Part shown: one piece after another, positions 60,858-64,000 of the stretch
Layout: each line of letters opens with the position of its first letter
Position numbering within the stretch: the first letter of the stretch is position 1
Origin: Siphonodentalium dalli
Lineage: Eukaryota > Mollusca > Scaphopoda > Gadilida > Siphonodentaliidae
Length of the DNA: 64,000 nt
NCBI GenBank assembly: GCA_032622095.1
Contig: CP136066.1
Location: 200,902,978-200,966,977 of the forward strand
Direction: 5' to 3'
The notes under the pieces: model-generated
Databases searched by the model: none
What the model was told of the DNA's origin: nothing
The model's input: the letters and a program-made list of their open reading frames with translations, nothing else
Translations under genes and position numbers: made by a program

Positions 60858-61340
60858 TTCACATGGTTTCGAGTTGATGAGTATCACGCATTAAAAAGTG
60901 CCAAAGCACTCGCAAACGCAACTAGAAATGAGGAAAAAGCTAATAAACTGGGATAATGATATATTATATAATATTTTGGCAGCTACGAGCATATGCTTTA
61001 CTATTTTTCAAACAAGCTGGTACCTCACGTGTGTCCAAAATCAGTTGTTTTCTCTATCATTCTGACCTAAGTAGTCAGTCAAAGGATTCTCCTAGATGTG
61101 TGGTCTTGTGTATTCCACGAACCTCCGAATGGCAACTTTAGTCAGAATTTTATAGAAAACTACTGAGTATTTCCGAACAAATTAGTATCAACTTGTTTTA
61201 AAAAATAAACTAGCATATGCTCGTAACAGCCAAGATACTATCAATACTATCTTTTGTGTCAATTCCTCATATATTACATGTTTGTGCGTTCGCACATTTT
61301 TAATGCGTGGTAGTCACCAAACTCGAATTCACATGATTCC
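60858..61340. mobile_element. Inverted-repeat element
   Basis: Outer arms 'cacatggtttcgagttgatg' plus 'agtatcacgcattaaaaa' versus the complement at 61290-61340. Inner arms 'tacgagcatatgct' at ~60982 and ~61213. No target duplication was resolved. Confidence 0.6.
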
Positions 61341-61531
61341 CCACCGTGTTATTGCAATATTAATATTGCTAATCACACTAGAAATATAATTTATCATCCC
61401 CATTTTGGTATTTAGTAGCCTATATCTCTTCCACACCTGTAATATTTGACTGAACCCCATGCCATTTAAGGGAAACTACTTGTCAAAATGTATTTAGTAT
61501 AGAAAGAGTTAATGGGCGATTTCTCTTGCAG

Positions 61532-61611
61532 TTCTAAGTTGGATGAAAGACCAGCCTCCACTAACAGAAGAACAGCTCTCTCAACTGTCAATCACCGTCG
61601 GTGACTTCAAG
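61532..61611 (+). CDS. NVL: NVL exon e13 (D1-D2 linker)
   Basis: The acceptor is ctcttgcag and the donor is gttatt. TT completes GTT, then LSWMKDQPPLTEEQLSQLSI and TVGDFK, ending in phase 0. It matches the [23 protein letters not shown] segment of NVL. The downstream intron carries a MITE from 61623. Confidence 0.95.
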
Positions 61612-61622
61612 GTTATTTATCC

Positions 61623-61840
61623 CTCTCTTTATTACATGGATTCTCCCATCAGTTATAAAAGTATATGCTGGAATAGTCTATTATTCATTCGGAGGGATGT
61701 TCAGGACAGATAATACAAGGGCAGAAGGAATTCTATTCATTTGTGGAAATTGTTCAGATAATAAACATAATAAATTTGTTATCTGAACATTTCCTAAGGG
61801 AACTATTTGGCAATGAGTATTTAGGAAAGAAAGTGTCAAC
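61623..61840. mobile_element. TTAA MITE (R9) copy
   Basis: 'ttacatggattctcccatca' through 'aattgttcagataa' / 'ttatctgaacatttcctaag' to 'gagtatttaggaaagaaag'. Another R9 end (agtatagaaagagttaa) lies at ~61497. Confidence 0.7.
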
Positions 61841-62179
61841 TAATTTTCATGATATACTGCTTCAAAGATGCAAAATCCATACACTTATGGCGACGAGTTA
61901 TTGACGTTACTACATCCATCGAACAACACTGTGATGTTAAATAATTTAATAGCCATCTGGACTGCACATTTAACTTATCATAATCTGATGAAATTTGTAC
62001 CAGTAATTGTAATTCTTACATGAACAGCCTGATAAAAACATTACAGGACTCTTAGTTGTTAGCTACGTCGTCATGAGGCTCGGGGAGATTAATATCGCTT
62101 CAAATGACACCATATCCTGCAATGTAACGCCCTATAACTTTATGACCTACAAATTGGTTTTCTTTCTTCTGTAATTTAG

Positions 62180-62302
62180 GATGCTTTAAAATGTGTGCAG
62201 CCATCAGCTAAGAGAGAAGGGTTTGTCACTATCCCCGATGTTACCTGGGATGACATCGGTGCTCTCCGTGACATCAGGGATGAGCTGCAGTTATCTATTC
62301 TT
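62180..62302 (+). CDS. NVL: NVL exon e14 (start of D2)
   Basis: The acceptor is gtaatttag and the donor is gtgagt, with 41 codons in phase 0/0. It reads [20 protein letters not shown] and [20 protein letters not shown], then Leu. [20 protein letters not shown] is the NVL/Rix7 hallmark that opens D2 and separates this family from VCP. Confidence 0.98.
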
Positions 62303-62344
62303 GTGAGTGATAGTCTTCATACATCTTAGTGAGAATGGCTTCTG

Positions 62345-62585
62345 TTAACCCTTTCATGATGTGCATCATTAAAGATCCTGTGCTAGTGCATTCTCTTATA
62401 TATGTGAGTCTCCCATAGGAGCCTCACATATAAGAGAATGCACTGGCTGTCAAGGTAAATATTGTTAGGCTAATGCATTCTCTTATATATGCAAGGTGCC
62501 CTATGAGAGACTCACATATATAAGAGAATGCAATGGCATAGGGTTTTCGCAAAATTTCAGAAAGCTCTAGTCATGGAAGGGTTAA
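62345..62585. mobile_element. TTAA MITE (R4) with two hairpins
   Basis: TTAACCCTTTCATGATGTGC at the left and TCTAGTCATGGAAGGGTTAA at the right. Two hairpins built on 'gcattctcttatatatg'. Confidence 0.88.
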
Positions 62586-62736
62586 TCTAATGGGCAAGTA
62601 TATCGAACAACGCAAACACACGACATCATGACACAGTGCTGAGAAGTATAATAACACATATTCCACACCCTTGTGTCAGATAAGTTTAATCCATGATTGT
62701 CACTACCATTGATATAATAACTACCTTTACTGTGAT

Positions 62737-62922
62737 TTAACCCATTACCCAACAGAACGGCCCATTGGCACAGGGTATAACTGTAACTATCACAATGTGG
62801 TCAAGGAGCCGGTTCCTATGATATCCATATTTGTATGGTTCTATTGAGACAGACCGAAGATATTTTAGGCTGTTGAAGCTTTATTTGGCCCGTTTTGGCC
62901 GGTTTGTTGGGTAAAGGGTTAA
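62737..62922. mobile_element. TTAA MITE (R3), internally deleted, opposite orientation
   Basis: TTAACCCATTACCCAACA at the left and TGTTGGGTAAAGGGTTAA at the right, 186 bp. It keeps the non-hairpin half of R3 ('gacagaccgaagatatttta') in reverse orientation and lacks the hairpins. Confidence 0.88.
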
Positions 62923-63232
62923 GTCTGATGGAAAAAAAACGATAATTATCTGTGCCACCCCCGAAGCAGATCATTGTTGATATGTAGATAATCACTCTTG
63001 GCAACAACGTCAACTTGAAGTAGATCCAGCTTGTATTCCACTAGAGGTATACAATAATATGTATTCAATGGCTGGGATTTCGTTGAATACATGTGCCTCA
63101 CGTCAATGGGTGTGGAATAAATGTACCTCACGTCAATGGGTGTGTAATAAAATTATATATATGCTGGCATTGGGTAGCAAACTTGATCTGATATGATTTT
63201 CGAGAGTAACCAACCAAGCTTGGATATAGTGT

Positions 63233-63645
63233 GTCTGACATTTGGAGAATGAGGTCCCCAGAGGGCGAATTTAGTCATGCTATCCCACACAGCGGGCCGA
63301 CATCACCAAATTCACCCTCTGGGGACCTCAGTCTTCTTGGTCTCATCTTCTTCGAAGTATCCATAGTCTCAAATTAACATTGCTTTCAGTTCTTTTTTCC
63401 TTCTGTTCAGTTTCTATATCCCCTAATTTGCAGAAGATAAATTGCATAATCAAGGTGAATAATGTGTCAACATCAACAACTTCAACTGAGGAACTTCAAT
63501 CTGATCCTAGTTCTCCCATAGCAGTTGAGGCCTAAGCAGAATTAGGTTCCCAGAGGGTGAATTTGGTGATGCTAGCCCATCATGCATGATAGCGTCACTA
63601 AATTTACTCTCTGGGGGCCTCATTCTGCAAATCTCCGATAAGTGA
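63233..63645. mobile_element. R6-type hairpin element, uninterrupted
   Basis: Two subterminal hairpins carry 'gaatgaggtccccagagg' and 'aaattcaccctctggggacc'. The central part matches the flanks of the nested element at 52499-53747 and so represents its empty site. Confidence 0.8.
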
Positions 63646-63787
63646 AATAACTCATGAATGGTTATAGGTAACCCACTGGGAGCCTCACACAAGATGGAAT
63701 CAAGCACTACAGAGTCGTCTGCTCCAGTCTATGTGGGGCTCTCTATGGGTTAGACACGTTATATCCAGGCTTTTTACATTGTTTCAG

Positions 63788-63892
63788 GCTCCTGTGAGGC
63801 ATGCTGAGGAATTCAAGGCCCTCGGTCTGAAACACGCACCAGGTATTCTGTTAGCCGGGCCTCCTGGATGCGGCAAGACTCTCCTGGCTAAG
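63788..63892 (+). CDS. NVL: NVL exon e15 (D2 Walker A)
   Basis: The acceptor is ttgtttcag and the donor is gtaatt, with 35 codons in phase 0/0. It reads [20 protein letters not shown] and then [15 protein letters not shown]. This is the intact Walker A of the second ATPase domain. Later D2 exons lie beyond the window. Confidence 0.98.
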
Positions 63893-63976
63893 GTAATTAT
63901 TTACAGGGCATCAACGGTGGATGATCATATTAGACAAACGCATATCTTAAATTACAACTACTATAAGCATACATTA

Positions 63977-64000
63977 GCCCTTTCATGATGGGAGCTGAGC
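63977..64000. mobile_element. Left end of a further R4 MITE, cut by window end
   Basis: 'ttagccctttcatgatggga' plus 'gctg' matches the R4 left terminus, with TTAG instead of TTAA. Confidence 0.6.

Overview
The window is eukaryotic, AT-rich and dominated by transposable elements. It most likely comes from a mollusc, probably a bivalve. That is an inference from one very abundant repeat, which has the layout of bivalve pearl-like / Helentron-related elements: subterminal AGCTCAACTT / AAGTTGAGCT inverted repeats, a core of ~160-bp tandem units and a 3' hairpin. No species call is possible from this sequence alone.

I find one host protein-coding gene. It is a plus-strand NVL-like (nuclear VCP-like) double-AAA+ ATPase gene running across almost the whole window and off both ends. 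I assembled 15 exons (2330-2379 to 63892) by reading splice sites and reading-frame phase. Every junction keeps frame, and the joined product aligns in order with the NVL family: end of the N-terminal domain, acidic and basic linkers, D1 ATPase (Walker A, Walker B, sensor 1, arginine fingers), D1-D2 linker, and the start of D2 through its Walker A. The first exon(s) lie upstream and the rest of D2 downstream. Intron 3 of this set (15310-43652) is 28 kb and is filled by repeats.

Layout. 1-2329: minisatellite and Helentron-like repeat 'R2', which ends 9 bp before an NVL acceptor. 2.5-8 kb: pearl-like 'R1' units, with a 1.25-kb tandem duplication and an inserted TIR element. 8.5-15 kb: two small NVL exons among R1, R2, a perfectly palindromic MITE and TTAA elements. 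15.3-22.8 kb: a TIR element, a ~62-unit 26-bp minisatellite, a TTAA MITE split by R2, and a truncated copy of an NVL exon. 22.8-43.6 kb: what appears to have been one R1 element, interrupted by two 8-bp-TSD (hAT-like) elements and a 13.3-kb LINE nest. LINE A was hit by a DNA element and by a nearly intact L1/Tx1-type LINE B with a 14-bp TSD. 43.6-64 kb: eleven gene-dense NVL exons (e4 to e14) plus the D2 Walker A exon (e15), with small MITEs, hAT, MULE-like, pogo-like and Helitron elements in the introns.

No tRNA, rRNA, CRISPR array or second host gene was recognised. The points most worth checking are a frame-preserving second copy of an NVL exon inside intron 3, a 42-bp tandem duplication of an NVL splice donor that could add 14 residues between Walker B and sensor 1, transposon ends lying 9-38 bp from three NVL acceptors, and the insertion history that can be read from the nested elements. 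All exon calls are by eye, without transcript support.
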